Below, one piece after another: positions 35,302 to 44,572 of a stretch of DNA of 64,000 nucleotides (the stretch's first letter is position 1; each line of letters begins with the position of its first letter). A model generated the notes under the pieces. That model saw only the letters and a list, made by a program, of their open reading frames with translations, searched no databases and was not told where the DNA came from. Both the position numbers and the translations under genes were made by a program. The DNA is from Nocardia jiangxiensis NBRC 101359 (GTDB lineage Bacteria > Actinomycetota > Actinomycetes > Mycobacteriales > Mycobacteriaceae), in NCBI RefSeq assembly GCF_000308615.1, contig NZ_BAGB01000058.1, forward strand, positions 1 to 64,000, in the 5' to 3' direction.

Positions 35302-36165
35302 TCAGGCCGTGGCGATCAGCGCGACGGACCCCAGGGCCATCGCCATCCCGATCTTCTGCAAGGGTCCGGCCCGTTCGCCGAGCAGGACCATGGCCAACAG
35401 GACCGTTGCCGCCGGGTAGAGCGAGCCGATCACGCTGATCAGGGACAGCAGGCCGGAGTGGAAGGCATACTGCATGGCCACATTCGCCGCCACATCCAGA
35501 ACGCTGACGTAGCACGCCAGCCGCAACGGCTCACCGCGCGGTGCCCGGAATTGACCGGTGACCAGCGCCGCCCCCCACACGACCACGGTCGCCGCGACGC
35601 GCGCGAACAGCACCGGCCATACGCCCGACGCGGGCGCGGTCGCGTGCAGGCAGACGAAGGCGAGCCCGAAGGCCACACCCGAGCCGACCGTCAGCAGTGC
35701 GACGCGACGATCGAAACGCAGCTTCCGGCCGCCGGTGATCTCCTCGGTCACGTCATCGGGCGATTCCTTGCTGACCAGCACCACCGCGATCAGCGCACAC
35801 ACGATCCCGACGTAGGCCGGTGGACTGGACCGCTCCCCGGTCACCATCCCGAGCAGCACCGGAATACCGGCGACCAGCACGGCCGTCAGCGGTGAGACCA
35901 CCGCCATCGGCCCACTGGCCAGCGCCGCGTAGAACCACCACACCGCCAGCCCGCTCGCCACCCCCGAGGCCACGCCCCACAGCGTCGAGGCCGTATCGGA
36001 ATGCCCGCCGACCAGCGGCGCGACGACCAGCAGAATCAGCACCGAGAGCGGATAGGACACGACCACCACCCGCAACGCCGCAACCCGCCGGGACGCGACC
36101 CCACCCGCGAAATCGCTCACGCCGTACCCGACCGCCGCCAGCATCGCCAGCAGAACTCCGATCAA
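35302..36165 (-). CDS. DMT-superfamily (EamA-type) transporter
   Basis: This 287-residue protein has ten predicted membrane helices in two EamA repeats, with GYGVSDFAGGVASRR in helix 1 and SLYPAATVLLAMVLLGERAG in the second repeat. It is a putative exporter of metabolites. It starts at TTG 36165, overlapping the smpB stop codon, with the GAAGGG inside the end of smpB as ribosome site. It is therefore translationally coupled to smpB, an unexpected partner. The TTG start gives a complete first helix. Confidence 0.85.
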   Translation of the reverse strand: MIGVLLAMLAAVGYGVSDFAGGVASRRVAALRVVVVSYPLSVLILLVVAPLVGGHSDTASTLWGVASGVASGLAVWWFYAALASGPMAVVSPLTAVLVAGIPVLLGMVTGERSSPPAYVGIVCALIAVVLVSKESPDDVTEEITGGRKLRFDRRVALLTVGSGVAFGLAFVCLHATAPASGVWPVLFARVAATVVVWGAALVTGQFRAPRGEPLRLACYVSVLDVAANVAMQYAFHSGLLSLISVIGSLYPAATVLLAMVLLGERAGPLQKIGMAMALGSVALIATA

Positions 36166-36635
36166 CGCATACCCTTCACACGCCGCCCGAGCTCCCGAGT
36201 CACCTCCCGCTCCATCGTGCGGCGCGCCAGATCCTGGCGCTTGTCGTAGTCCTGCTTGCCCTTGGCCAACGCGAGTTCCACCTTGACCTTGCCGTCGGAG
36301 AAATACATCGACAGCGGAACCAGCGTCTGGCTGCTCTCTTTGATCTTGCCGAAGAGCTTGTCGATCTCGCGTCGGTGCATCAGCAGTTTTCGGGTGCGGC
36401 GCGGCGAATGATTGGTCCACGTGCCGTGCCCGTATTCGGGGATGTGCAGGCCCCGCAGCCACACCTCACCGTCGTCGATGGTGGCGTACGCGTCCACCAG
36501 CGACGCCTTACCCTCGCGCAGGCTCTTGACCTCGGTACCGACCAGCGCGACCCCGGCCTCGTAGGTGTCGAGGATCGCGTAGTTGTGCCGCGCTCGCCGA
36601 TTGGTGGCGATAACCTTGCGCCCCTGCTCCTTCAT
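36162..36635 (-). CDS. smpB: SsrA-binding protein SmpB
   Basis: This 157-residue OB-fold protein escorts tmRNA to stalled ribosomes. It shows the family core KVIATNRRARHNYAILDTYE, GVALVGTEVKSLREGKASLV, GLHIPEYGHGTWTNHSPRRT and the basic C-terminal tail needed for decoding-centre insertion (KRQDLARRTMEREVTRELGR). The ATG at 36635 has GAAGGG at proper spacing; a GTG at 36641 is too close to that site. In mycobacteria smpB lies directly after ftsX; here it is about 16.5 kb away. Confidence 0.97.
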   Translation of the reverse strand: MKEQGRKVIATNRRARHNYAILDTYEAGVALVGTEVKSLREGKASLVDAYATIDDGEVWLRGLHIPEYGHGTWTNHSPRRTRKLLMHRREIDKLFGKIKESSQTLVPLSMYFSDGKVKVELALAKGKQDYDKRQDLARRTMEREVTRELGRRVKGMR

Positions 36636-36798
36636 GTACACCCTTCTAACACATCCGCCCTGGTGAACGGCAATCGATTAATGCCCGCCCCGCCGCGCGG
36701 TCACCTCGCCCGACCAGCTTACGGACCTGCGCGGACCACACCCATCCATCAACAACTCGTCGGCTCGAAAACGTCCTGACGACGCGCGTACCGGGGAA

Positions 36799-37845
36799 TC
36801 AGGATGCGATAAGCACGCCGGCGAGGGCGATCGCCGCCACCCAGACGGTGGAGACGACGGCCAGGACCAGGGGGCGAGCGCCGACCTTCCTGATGGTGGA
36901 CGCGCGGACTCCGCAGCCCAGAGCGAACATCGCGGCGGTCAGCAGGACGGTCTGCGCGGTTTTGGCATCGTCCAGGATCACGCTGGGCAGCAGCCCGGAC
37001 GAGCGGAGCAGAACGCAGGCGAGAAAGGCCACGACGAACAGCGGGACGAGCGGCGGACGCTTCACCTCGACGTCCGCGCCGAGCCGATTACGTTGCCGCA
37101 CACTGAGAATCAGCATGACCGGCGCGAGCATCAGCACGCGCGCGAGTTTCACCACCACTGCAACGCCCAGTGCCGCACCGCCGACCGCGCTGCTGGCCGC
37201 GACGACCTGAGCGACCTCGTGGATCGAACCACCAGCCCAGAGACCAGCGGTCTTGCCGGACAGGCCGAACGCGTGCGACAGCAGCGGGACGACCGGAATC
37301 ATCAGGGTGCCGAACAGGATGACCAGCGCGACCGCGGCTACCACCTCCTGCTCGTCGGCGTCGATGACACCGTCGACGGCGGCGACCGCGGCCGCGCCGC
37401 AGATCGAGAATCCGCACGCGATGAGCAGTCGTTGCGTCCAGCTGAGGCCGAGAAGTTTTCCGGCGAACATCGTTCCGGCGATGCCCAGGAAAACGATCGC
37501 CATCACGACGACGATCATGCCCCAGCCGAGATCGATGATATTTCGCAACATGAGCTGTAAGCCGAGGAGTGCCACACCCACTCGGAGGATTCGCTTGGCG
37601 GAGAACTGCAATCCGGGCTGAATGCGTTCGGGGATTCGCACCGCATTCGTCAGGATCGCCCCGAGCACAATCGCGATCAGCAATGGGCTGACCGTCGGCA
37701 GGAAATAATTCACCGTCATCGCGATCGCCGTGGCAAGCACGCACAGTGCCAGTCCGGGCAGCAGTGCGGCGATCGTGCGCGAGCGGCGTGATCGCGCGAC
37801 ATCCCCGACCGCGCCCGCCGCCTCGCCATTCACTCGAGTGCTCAT
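36799..37845 (-). CDS. YeiH-family putative sulfate/sulfite exporter
   Basis: This 348-residue membrane protein belongs to the YeiH/UPF0324 (PSE) family, with about ten helices. Visible segments are VSPLLIAIVLGAILTNAVRI, GVALLGLQLMLRNIIDLGWG, CGFSICGAAAVAAVDGVI and AGGSIHEVAQVVAASSAVGG. Members are thought to export sulfite or sulfate-type anions. It diverges from a LysR gene, the same arrangement as yeiH-yeiE in enterobacteria. An alternative ATG at 37863 would add six residues. Confidence 0.88.
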   Translation of the reverse strand: MSTRVNGEAAGAVGDVARSRRSRTIAALLPGLALCVLATAIAMTVNYFLPTVSPLLIAIVLGAILTNAVRIPERIQPGLQFSAKRILRVGVALLGLQLMLRNIIDLGWGMIVVVMAIVFLGIAGTMFAGKLLGLSWTQRLLIACGFSICGAAAVAAVDGVIDADEQEVVAAVALVILFGTLMIPVVPLLSHAFGLSGKTAGLWAGGSIHEVAQVVAASSAVGGAALGVAVVVKLARVLMLAPVMLILSVRQRNRLGADVEVKRPPLVPLFVVAFLACVLLRSSGLLPSVILDDAKTAQTVLLTAAMFALGCGVRASTIRKVGARPLVLAVVSTVWVAAIALAGVLIAS

Positions 37846-37895
37846 GAATTCACAGTCGGGCATTACCGAAAGATGCGGAAGACCGATTTTCTACA

Positions 37896-37938
37896 TGAGG
37901 CCATATCAGATGGACATACCCCCGGGTGAGGCTATATC
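37896..37938. promoter_or_regulatory. Direct-repeat LysR site between YeiH and LysR genes
   Basis: TGAGGCCATATC (37896-37907) and TGAGGCTATATC (37927-37938) match at 11 of 12 bases with starts 31 bp apart, close to three helical turns. They lie in the short divergent control region and end 8 bp before the LysR start, as expected for an autoregulated LysR pair. Confidence 0.6.
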
Positions 37939-37946
37939 GTCGACGC

Positions 37947-38870
37947 ATGTCGAGGCGGTTCCCGGATTTCAGCGCATTGGAACTGCTGGTGGGCGTCGAC
38001 GACTACGGGAGTCTGAGCGCCGCGGGCCGTAGGCTGGGGATTCCCCAGCCCAATGCGAGCCGAGCCGTCAAGCGACTGGAGCGGCAGTTCGGCGTGCCGC
38101 TGCTCGAACGCAAGACCAGCGGGTCGTCACTGACGGCGCAGGGAACCGTCGTCGCGCACTGGGCGCGAATCGTTCTGGCCGACGCCGATAAACTTCTCGA
38201 TGTCGCGGAGGGACTGCGCATCGGGCATTCCCCGGAACTCACGGTCGGCGCGAGTATGACGGTCGCCGAACATCTGCTGCCGCGCTGGCTCGGCCGACTC
38301 CGCGGATTGCATCCGGAAATAACCGTTCATCTCCAGGTATACAATTCTTCCCAAGTATTCGAGCGAGTGATCACCGGTGAATGTGGGGTCGGATTCGTGG
38401 AATCGCCGACAGTTCCGCCCGAACTGCACAGTATTGCCGTCGCCCGGGACAGACTCATCGTCGTCGTGCATCCCGAACATCCGTGGGCGCGAACCGGGAA
38501 ACCGATTCCGATCGCCGAATTGGCCGGGACACCGCTGGTGGTTCGAGAACCCGGTTCGGGTATGCGGGATACGCTGGATATGGCGCTGCAAGAATACGAC
38601 CGGGCGGAGCCACTGTTGGAATTGGGCAGCGCCGCCGCGATTCGCACCAGCGTATTGGAGGGGGTCGGGCCCGCGGTGCTGAGCACCTTGGCCGTCGGCG
38701 ATCACGTGAGTTCCGGCGCCCTGCGAACCGTCGAGGTCGAGGGCTTGGACCTGTCGAGACTGCTTCGAGCGGTGTGGCGCTCGCCCCGCCGCCTCGACGG
38801 CCCCGCGGGCGAACTCGTCCGCCTGGCATGCGGGGCCGGCGGCGGCCCGGAATGGGAGTCCGACCGATAA
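37947..38870 (+). CDS. LysR-family regulator, YeiE/CbbR-like
   Basis: This 307-residue LysR protein has the N-terminal winged helix (DFSALELLVGVDDYGSLSAA, GIPQPNASRAVKRLERQFGV) and a periplasmic-binding-like effector domain with LTVGASMTVAEHLLPRWLGR. It diverges from the YeiH-family exporter and is probably its sulfite- or sulfate-responsive activator, following the YeiE precedent. The ATG at 37947 is favoured over a GTG seven codons earlier, which would overlap the repeat site. Confidence 0.9.
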   Translation: MSRRFPDFSALELLVGVDDYGSLSAAGRRLGIPQPNASRAVKRLERQFGVPLLERKTSGSSLTAQGTVVAHWARIVLADADKLLDVAEGLRIGHSPELTVGASMTVAEHLLPRWLGRLRGLHPEITVHLQVYNSSQVFERVITGECGVGFVESPTVPPELHSIAVARDRLIVVVHPEHPWARTGKPIPIAELAGTPLVVREPGSGMRDTLDMALQEYDRAEPLLELGSAAAIRTSVLEGVGPAVLSTLAVGDHVSSGALRTVEVEGLDLSRLLRAVWRSPRRLDGPAGELVRLACGAGGGPEWESDR

Positions 38871-38887
38871 CCGCCTCGGACGTGCGG

Positions 38888-39635
38888 TTATCCCGCGGCA
38901 GGCGCGGTCCGGGCCGGGTCCTTGCAGTACGGGAGGTTCGGCGGGCAGGGGGCCAGGACGGTCGAGAAGTACTGAATGGCCGAGAACAGCGTGATGGGAC
39001 CGCCCGCCAGAATGAGTCCGGCCATCGATCCCACAGCGCCGAGGGTGGCCGCGCCCAGCACACACCCGGCGACGGTCGCCCCGACGAACGGGGCGAGCAG
39101 CACGATCACCCGGACTGGAGATCGCCGCGCCGACCGCACCCCCGACCAGACAGCCGATTCCACCGCCGATGACCGCACCGAGTACCGCGCTGACTCCCGC
39201 GGCGATGGCGATGCGCTGACCGAACGCGCCCAGGGCCTGCGAATCGCGCGGGGTGAACGATTCCGCGGCCTGCCGCACGGTGATGACCTCACCCCGCGAC
39301 GGAGCCCGCGTCGGCCGCCCGTTACCGCGATCCGGCGTCAGGGTCGCGGTCTTACCGTCGACGCGGGCGGCGATCGGATGAGCGGTGTCACCGATATCGA
39401 AGGTCAACGTGACCGCGGCCACCGGACGATCCGCGCGATCGGTGAGAATCAGTTGGTCCGCGACGACTTTCAGCTTGCCGTCGGGCGTACTCACCACTGC
39501 CGATCCAGCCTGTCGCGCGACCCGGTAGTGCACCTCGCGTTGCTCGGTATCGGGCGCGGCATGGGCGGTGCCGGTCGTCACGGCTGCGGCGGTGACCGCG
39601 AGTGCGGTGATCAGAGCGGGTTTCGTGGACTTCAT
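38888..39635 (-). pseudogene. Secreted glycine-rich protein with one-base frameshift
   Basis: The gene encodes a signal peptide (MKSTKPALITALAVTAAAVT, cleavage after AHA), a ~120-residue extracellular domain (VHYRVARQAGSAVVSTPDGK, LILTDRADRPVAAVTLTF) and a glycine/alanine-rich hydrophobic C-terminal half. At a GGG run (39109-39111) the frame is lost by one extra base. Dropping it joins GAVGAAISSP to VIVLLAPFVGATVAGCVLGA and a Cys-Pro-rich end (LAPCPPNLPYCKDPARTAPA). The pattern resembles small secreted nocardial proteins of unknown function. It follows the MFS gene by 11 bp on the same strand. A sequencing error at the G run is a real alternative. Confidence 0.7.
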
Positions 39636-39646
39636 CGGATTCCTCA

Positions 39647-40963
39647 TCATTCGTTGTGGATGGCGGCGAGTTTGCGCAGCCCGGCCGGGTACAGATATCG
39701 GCCCGCCGCCAGCGCGACGATCGCGACGACATAGGCCAGCGGAGCCGCGCGCAGTGCGGCGGTCAGGCCGTAACGGTCGGCGAGCAAGCCGACGACGAAG
39801 GGCCCCAACGCGATTCCGAGCAGACTGTCGGACAGGGTCAGCATCCCCATCGCCGAGGCGCGGACCGAGGAGTGCGTGAGATCGGCGACCACCGCGGCGA
39901 TCGGGCCCGAGGAACCACCCGAGAACCACGCACCGATGCCGATCAGAATCAGTTGTGCCACACCGTGTTCGATGCTGAACCCCACGGTCAGGCACACCAG
40001 CGAGATGGCACAGAACACGACCGCGGCGAGCCATTTGCGCGACAGGTCACGACGGCCGATCCGATCGGCGGCGATGCCGCAGCACACCATTCCCGCACCG
40101 ACCAGCAGCACCACACCCGACGCGGCGGCGGCTGCGGTATCGGTGGCCATCCTGTAGACGCGGTTGAAGAAGCTCGGCGTCCACGCCAGCAGTACCGCGG
40201 CGGTGAACAGCTGCGCGCCACCGCCGATATAGGCGCACCACACCGCGGGGTTGGTGAACAGCGTCGACACCGGAACACGGAAATCACTGTCCCGCAACGG
40301 TTCCGCCGATCCGTGGTCGGCATGCCGGGCGAGCTTGCGTTCACTGACCAGCGCACCGAACAGTGCGGCCAGCACCAGGCCGACCACCGCCATGGTCACG
40401 AACGACCAACGCCAGCCGAGATGAACCGCTATCGCACCGCCCGCGGCGACGCCGAGAACCGACCCGAACGAACCACCGGCCATGAAGGCACCGCCCAGCG
40501 CGGCATGGACTCTCGTGCCGAAAATGCCCAGTACCAAGGCGATTCCGACGCTTCCGTACGCCGCTTCCCCCACGCCTACCAGGAATCGAGCGCCGAGCAT
40601 CTGATGGTAGTTCGCCGCGACGGCACACAGCAGCGTCGCGACACTCCAGAGCGTGGCCATCAGCACCAGACTCTTGACCCGACCCCACCGATCGGCCAGC
40701 AGTGACAGCGGAAACGTCAGCAGACCGACCATCAGCGCCACCACGCTGTTGAGCGATCCGAGCTGTGAATCCGTCAGTGCCCATTGGGGTTTCAGCACCG
40801 GAAATACGGCGCTCAGGACCTGCCGGGACATGTAGTCGGCGAGCAGCAGACCGAAGGTGAGCAGGAAGACCAGCCACGGATACATCCGTGTGCGGCCACT
40901 GTTCGCCGCCGTGCCGATCGGGCCGTCCGCCACCGGCGTCCTGGGGGTGGTGTGCAACTGCAT
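39647..40963 (-). CDS. MFS transporter, aromatic/organic acid permease type
   Basis: This 438-residue protein has twelve membrane helices. Helix 1 is followed by DYMSRQVLSAVFPVLKPQWA, and the loop 2-3 signature LADRWGRVKSLV is clear, as is GIAADRIGRRDLSRKWLA between helices 8 and 9. The pattern fits spinster-like or anion:cation symporter members that import organic acids. It diverges from an AraC regulator (206-bp gap), which is its likely activator. An AGGAG site lies ahead of the ATG at 40963. Confidence 0.9.
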   Translation of the reverse strand: MQLHTTPRTPVADGPIGTAANSGRTRMYPWLVFLLTFGLLLADYMSRQVLSAVFPVLKPQWALTDSQLGSLNSVVALMVGLLTFPLSLLADRWGRVKSLVLMATLWSVATLLCAVAANYHQMLGARFLVGVGEAAYGSVGIALVLGIFGTRVHAALGGAFMAGGSFGSVLGVAAGGAIAVHLGWRWSFVTMAVVGLVLAALFGALVSERKLARHADHGSAEPLRDSDFRVPVSTLFTNPAVWCAYIGGGAQLFTAAVLLAWTPSFFNRVYRMATDTAAAAASGVVLLVGAGMVCCGIAADRIGRRDLSRKWLAAVVFCAISLVCLTVGFSIEHGVAQLILIGIGAWFSGGSSGPIAAVVADLTHSSVRASAMGMLTLSDSLLGIALGPFVVGLLADRYGLTAALRAAPLAYVVAIVALAAGRYLYPAGLRKLAAIHNE

Positions 40964-41169
40964 GGATGCTCCTACGAACCGGCGAGCGGCGCACCGCTCA
41001 GCCGGACTGTGAAAGATACGGATGCGCCGCAACGCATTCCGGATTCGGCGCCGGGAATCGGATGCACACCCGTCTCGGTGTGACGTAGACGACACTAGGC
41101 CGGAATAACCCATCATGCTTTACTCTGGGGGACATAGATGCGGACAATTCGGGACACCGAAAGGCGGTC

Positions 41170-42207
41170 ATGAAGCCCCTGGCGCGGTACGCGGCCTTGA
41201 ACGATTACGTGGCTCTCGGGCAGTCCCTGGGCCTGGATCCGGCCCGGCTGGTCCGCGAGGCAGGGCTCGATCCCGCGAGTCTGAGCATGCAGGATCGATG
41301 GGTGCCCGCCTCGGCCGTCACCGAGCTACTGGAACGCTCCGCCGCCGAATCCGGCCGCGAGGATTTCGGGCTGCTGCTCGCCGAACGGCGACGCCTGTCC
41401 AATCTCGGCCCGCTCAGCCTCGTCATCCGCGAGGAGCCCGATGTGCGCAGCGCACTCGAGCTGATGGTCCGCCACCAGCACGCCTACAACGAATCGTTGT
41501 ACATCCGGCTCACCGAACGCAACGGAATCGCCAGCGTCCGCCTGCATCTGGACATCGGCGAACACCGCAGCACCCGCCAGGCCACCGAACTCGCGATCGG
41601 CGCGATGCACGGCATCCTGCGGGGATTTCTGGGAGCGAGCTGGCAGCCCGCCGAAACCACCTTCACCCATCCCGCACCGCGCGATCGCACCACCCATCGG
41701 CGACTGTTCGGCTCGCAGCTGAAGTTCGACCACGAGTTCACCGGAATGACGCTGTACACAACGGATCTCGACACCGCGAACCCGATGTCGGACCCGCTGC
41801 TGCGCCCGTATACCCAGCAGTTGCTCGACTCGGTGAGCACAACGGCCGAGACGGCGGTTCGCGATCGGGTGCAGGAACTCGTGGAACTGCTGCTGCCGAC
41901 CGGACGCTGCTCCGCCGACCAGGTCGCCCGCAGCTTGGGCGTCGACCGCCGCACCGTGCACCGCCGCCTGGCCGACGAGGGGTGCACCTATTCGGAGATT
42001 CTCGACAGTACCCGCATCGATCTGGCCCGCCGCGTGGTGGGGAATCGGGGACGCTCGTTCACCGAGATCGCCGAAATGCTGGGCTTCTCCAGCCCCGCCA
42101 GCTTCACCCGCTGGTTCCGCAGCCAGCACGGGTGCAGCCCGAGCCAATGGCGTCGGGCTGCGTCGAAAGATGCTGTCCACGACAGTAATACGGGCCCAGC
42201 ATCATAG
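41170..42207 (+). CDS. AraC-family regulator with Arabinose_bd/OruR-type N-terminus
   Basis: This 345-residue protein has the ~180-residue N-terminal domain found in OruR/ArgR-like AraC regulators (GLDPARLVREAGLDPASLSM, FGLLLAERRRLSNLGPLSLV). A C-terminal double helix-turn-helix follows (VARSLGVDRRTVHRRLADEG, then EIAEMLGFSSPASFTRWFR). It diverges from the MFS gene and converges with the acyl-CoA ligase operon 33 bp away. It may control the transporter and possibly the operon at 42.2-47.5 kb. Confidence 0.9.
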   Translation: MKPLARYAALNDYVALGQSLGLDPARLVREAGLDPASLSMQDRWVPASAVTELLERSAAESGREDFGLLLAERRRLSNLGPLSLVIREEPDVRSALELMVRHQHAYNESLYIRLTERNGIASVRLHLDIGEHRSTRQATELAIGAMHGILRGFLGASWQPAETTFTHPAPRDRTTHRRLFGSQLKFDHEFTGMTLYTTDLDTANPMSDPLLRPYTQQLLDSVSTTAETAVRDRVQELVELLLPTGRCSADQVARSLGVDRRTVHRRLADEGCTYSEILDSTRIDLARRVVGNRGRSFTEIAEMLGFSSPASFTRWFRSQHGCSPSQWRRAASKDAVHDSNTGPAS

Positions 42208-42239
42208 CGCGGCAATCGCGGCGAATCCCTTTTCCATGT

Positions 42240-43838
42240 TCAGCGGCCGGATGCCACAGCGGCGTCCGCCGGGCCGGGAATCCGCAGTTCGCGTTTGAGA
42301 ATCTTGCCGCTCGCGGTGATCGGCAACGCATCGGTGAAGTGGATGTGCCGCGGATATTTGTAGGCGGCCAGGCGTTCCCGGCACCACGCGATCATCCCAT
42401 CTGCCTCGAGTCGCGAATCCGGTTCGGGGACAACGAAGGCCACGATCTCCTCGCCGTGCCGTTCGTCGGGAACCCCGATCACCGCGGCCAGTGACACCCC
42501 CGGACAGGTCAGCAGGGTCTCCTCGATCTCGCGCGGATAGACGTTGAATCCGCCGCGCACGATCATGTCCTTCGCCCGGTCGACGATGTAGTAGCAGCCG
42601 TCCTCGTCACACCGGGCCAGATCACCGGTCCGCAACCACCCGTCGCGGATCGTCTCGCGGGTCGCCGCGGGCCTGTTCAAGTAGCCCTTCATCACATTGT
42701 GCCCGCGAATCGCGAGTTCACCCACGTCGCCGGCACCGGTGACGGTATTCCAGTCCGCGTCGATCAGCCGTGCCTCGATTCCCCAGACCGGCACGCCGAT
42801 GGATCCGGGCCGCGGGTCCCGCTGCGGATCGGCGAAGATCGCCAGCGGCGAGGTTTCCGACAGGCCGTACCCCTCGAGAATGCGCACCCCGAAGCGCTGC
42901 ACGAAACGCGAGTGGATCTCCACCGGCAATGCCGCACCGCCGGATACCGCGCGATGTAGGGTAGCGGCCACGTGCGAGGTGTCGATGTCATCGGAAATCG
43001 CTTGCAGCAGAGACCAATACATCGTCGGGACACCGGCGAAGAAGGTGATCCGCTCGTCGACCATCAATCGCAGGGCGACGGCGGCGTCGAAGCGCGGCAT
43101 CAGCACCAGCGTGGCGCCGGTGGACAGGCCGGAGTTCATGGAGATGGTCTGACCGAACGCGTGGAACAGCGGCAGCGTGACCAGATGGGTGTCGGCCCGT
43201 TCCGAGCCACTGTCGAACAGTCGGTTGGCGGTGAGCGCGTTCATCACCATATTCGCGTGAGTCAGCTACGCGCCCTCGGGTTTTCCGGTAGTACCGCTCG
43301 TGTAGAGGATGACCGCGGTGTCGTCGGGCCGTCGCATCACCGTGTCGAAGTTCGCCGGTTGCGGCACGAGTGCGTGATCGAGCGTCTCCACTCCGGGGTA
43401 CGGCGACGACGCGGCGGGATCGGCGGTGATCAGGAACATCTCCCGACAGCCCGGAGTCCGGCCGAATGCCTCGACTCCATATGCGCCCGTGGGCAATTCG
43501 CCATCACCCTCGAAGCAGATGTAGACATCAGCTTCGGAATCCTGCAGATGGTAGGCGATCTCGGCGGGCTCGAGCAGAATATTGAGCGGCACCACGACGG
43601 CTCCGGCCTTCAGGATTCCGTAGTAGACCGCGGGAAAGTCGGGCAGATTCGGGCAGGTGAGCGCCACCGTGTCGCCCGGCTCGACGCCACAGGCGATCAG
43701 CAGATCGGCCACCCGGCAGGCCCGGGAATCCAACTCGGCGTAGGTCATTCGATCGTCACCCGAGCGGACGGCGTCCAGGTGCGGATGGCGGCGGGCCGAA
43801 TCCTCCAGCAGCATCGCGAGATTGAACACGGGCATCAT
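42240..43838 (-). pseudogene. Acyl-CoA ligase (AMP-forming) with one in-frame amber codon
   Basis: The 532-residue reading frame is an ANL-family ligase (fatty acyl- or benzoate-type CoA ligase). The N-terminal domain includes NLPDFPAVYYGILKAGAVVV and the P-loop YTSGTTGKPEGA. Exactly after GA, at 43266-43268, a TAG replaces the expected codon, and LTHANMVMNALTAN resumes in the same frame. The remaining motifs (EGYGLSETSP, GWLRTGDLARCDEDGCYYIV, KILKRELRIP with the catalytic Lys) are intact. One base change (GAG to TAG) would explain it. The break is in the ATP-binding loop, so the protein is inactive unless the stop is a sequence error. Confidence 0.88.
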
Positions 43839-43890
43839 CCTCGGTTTTCGATGGGTATGGATGCGCCGGACACTGTCGAGCGCACCTGGG

Positions 43891-44472
43891 TCACCGCGCA
43901 CCCTCCACCAGATCGACGGTCTCGCTCAGCAACTCACGGGCTCGGCTCCACGGGCCGAAACCCGAAGCGGGATTGAGATGTCCGACATCGCCGAGGTCGA
44001 TCAGTCGGCTACCCCACGCCTCGGCCATACCCGCGACCCGCCGGAAGGACGCCAGCGGATCGGTGGTACTCGCGGCCACGACACTCGGGAACGGAAGCTG
44101 GCCACGCGGAATCGGAAGCCACCCATGCTGCTTCAGCTCCTCCGTCGTCGGATATCCAGGGGGAAAAGGTGTTTCGATATCGGCGGGGGTGGCCAGCAAG
44201 GCGCTGTGAACATCCCGCGTCGGCTGCTGCGCCCAGTGCACACTGATCATCACCCCGGCGCTGTGCGCGACCAGCACCACCGGCCCGTCCACCTCGGACA
44301 ACACCCGATCCAATGCCGCCACCCGAGCCGCCAGGCTCAGCTCGTCCTGCTCGAGCGCCGGCACGATGCGCACCCGCTCGAGCTCCGCGGCGAGCCTGGT
44401 CTGCCAATGATCGAGGACGTGATCGCGCAGTCCAGGGACGATCACCACGGTCGGTTCGAAATCGGATTGCAC
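43891..44472 (-). CDS. RBBP9/YdeN-family alpha/beta hydrolase
   Basis: This 193-residue protein is a small serine hydrolase of the RBBP9/YdeN type: VVIVPGLRDHVLDHWQTRLA at the N-terminus, the nucleophile elbow VLVAHSAGVM with Ser, and GDVGHLNPASGFGPW with the catalytic His. It probably cleaves an ester or thioester. The GTG start at 44472 has GGAG 10 bases upstream; no ATG is suitably placed. It is the fourth gene of the operon and lies downstream of an 11-bp hairpin that may partly terminate transcription. Confidence 0.87.
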   Translation of the reverse strand: MQSDFEPTVVIVPGLRDHVLDHWQTRLAAELERVRIVPALEQDELSLAARVAALDRVLSEVDGPVVLVAHSAGVMISVHWAQQPTRDVHSALLATPADIETPFPPGYPTTEELKQHGWLPIPRGQLPFPSVVAASTTDPLASFRRVAGMAEAWGSRLIDLGDVGHLNPASGFGPWSRARELLSETVDLVEGAR

Positions 44473-44528
44473 TGTGCTGCAACTCCTTCGGAGAGTAGGT
44501 GCGCCGGAACGAACGCGGAGGACAGAAA

Positions 44529-44559
44529 CCGGCGAGCGGAGAACCGGACCGCTCGCCGG
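44529..44559 (-). terminator. Intra-operon hairpin, possible partial terminator
   Basis: CCGGCGAGCGG (44529-44539) and CCGCTCGCCGG (44549-44559) are perfect complements with a 9-base loop, between the BKACE and hydrolase genes. On the minus strand it is followed by GGTTTCTGT, a weak T tract, so it could lower expression of the last two genes. Confidence 0.5.
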
Positions 44560-44572
44560 AGTGCCGCCCCGC

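Noticed and set aside
43266..43268. Programmed amber readthrough or pyrrolysine in the acyl-CoA ligase
   Set aside because: Actinomycetes of this group are not known to use pyrrolysine, and no readthrough context stands out; point mutation or sequence error is simpler.
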